The translations under genes were made by a program, and so were the position numbers. From the NCBI GenBank assembly GCA_019245255.1, contig JAFARV010000104.1, positions 1 through 6,232 on the forward strand: 6,232 nucleotides of DNA, given 5' to 3'. The notes under the pieces are model-generated. The model had not been told where the DNA came from and ran no database searches. It saw nothing but the letters and a program-made list of their open reading frames with translations. The DNA is from Acidobacteriaceae bacterium. GTDB taxonomy: Bacteria > Acidobacteriota > Terriglobia > Bryobacterales > Bryobacteraceae. This document shows, one piece after another, positions 5,878-6,232 of the stretch (its first letter is position 1; each line of letters opens with the position of its first letter).

Positions 5878-6232
5878 ATGGCGGATTTATTACGCCGCGG
5901 CCGCCGCAATCTTCGGACTCCTTATCGGAAGTTTCCTGAACGTCTGCATCTACCGGGTCCCTCGCGATCTTTCAATTGTTTTTCCTCGCTCGTTTTGTCC
6001 GGAATGTGGCACGCCGATCGCCTGGTATGACAATGTTCCGCTCCTGAGTTTTCTGCTGCTCGGCGGACGCTGCCGGAAGTGCCGCAATACAATCGGACTG
6101 AGGTATCCGGCCGTCGAGTTCACAACAGGGATCCTCCTAGCTTCGGTCGCAGTTGTGTACGGCTGGTCCGGCGCTGCATTGAAATGGGCAGTATTCGAAT
6201 GCATTGCTGTCGTTCTGTTCTGGACCGATATC
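5855..6232 (+). CDS. pilD: Type IV prepilin peptidase / N-methyltransferase, N-terminal part (partial)
   Basis: The first 126 residues of a PilD-type bifunctional inner-membrane enzyme are present and the gene runs off the window. PilD cleaves the leader of type IV prepilins or type II secretion pseudopilins and methylates the new N-terminal residue. The start shows the family membrane segment and signature FGLLIGSFLNVCIYRVPRD (20-38), then the cytoplasmic zinc-binding domain with two Cys pairs, CPEC (48-51) and CRKC (73-76), around WYDNVPLLSFLLLGGR, followed by LRYPAVEF (82-89) and a second membrane segment. D125 in LFWTDI, at the window edge, aligns with the first catalytic aspartate of the protease half; the second lies outside. 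ATG at 5855 overlaps the GT4 gene by 23 bases; TTG at 5867 is an alternative with a slightly better GAGAG upstream. It closes the visible operon. Pilin or secretion genes are not in view. Confidence 0.93.
   Translation, partial: MREPLPPEWRIYYAAAAAIFGLLIGSFLNVCIYRVPRDLSIVFPRSFCPECGTPIAWYDNVPLLSFLLLGGRCRKCRNTIGLRYPAVEFTTGILLASVAVVYGWSGAALKWAVFECIAVVLFWTDI

Noticed and set aside
5950..6204. Minus-strand 84-codon frame opposite the prepilin peptidase start
   Set aside because: It is antisense to the clear FLNVCIYR and double CxxC signatures and has no family pattern itself.

Overview
The window reads as chromosomal DNA of a moderately GC-rich Gram-negative-type bacterium. The order HU-family protein, M50 membrane protease, WaaE-like glycosyltransferase, short GT4 glycosyltransferase and prepilin peptidase, not far from recR, reminds me of Acidobacteriota (Terriglobia-like). 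That placement is inference from remembered gene order and protein style, not a database result.

Layout. Positions 1-209 hold the C-terminal end of recR (DNA repair). After 32 bases, 242-2194 encodes a 650-residue multi-pass membrane protein with GT-C glycosyltransferase-like features that I cannot assign to a named family. It converges on a minus-strand single-domain response regulator of the Rcp1 type (2191-2688), and the two stop codons share the palindrome TTAA. A 297-base intergenic region (2689-2985) separates the response regulator from a divergent rightward gene set. It carries a good sigma-70-type promoter (TTGACA, 18 bases, TATCAT) reading rightward.

The rightward set is tightly packed: HU/IHF-like DNA-binding protein (2986-3255, TTG start with a strong ribosome binding site), site-2-protease-like M50 peptidase (3261-4199, GTG start), GT2 glycosyltransferase (4196-4963), GT4-like glycosyltransferase (4963-5877, GTG start) and the first 126 residues of a type IV prepilin peptidase (5855 to the window end). 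Gaps are 5 bases or overlaps throughout, so this is probably one translationally coupled operon. Its products are a nucleoid protein followed by membrane and envelope functions: intramembrane proteolysis, two cytoplasmic sugar transferases probably acting on lipopolysaccharide or another surface glycan, and processing of type IV pilin or type II secretion pseudopilins.

I see no RNA gene, CRISPR array, insertion sequence or phage feature. The most unusual points are the GT4 protein, whose nucleotide-sugar domain is shortened and lacks the second Glu of the EX7E motif; the unassigned GT-C-like membrane protein; the shared-stop convergent gene pair; and an ATTGACAT direct repeat bracketing the HU promoter. 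No clearly new biological system is evident.
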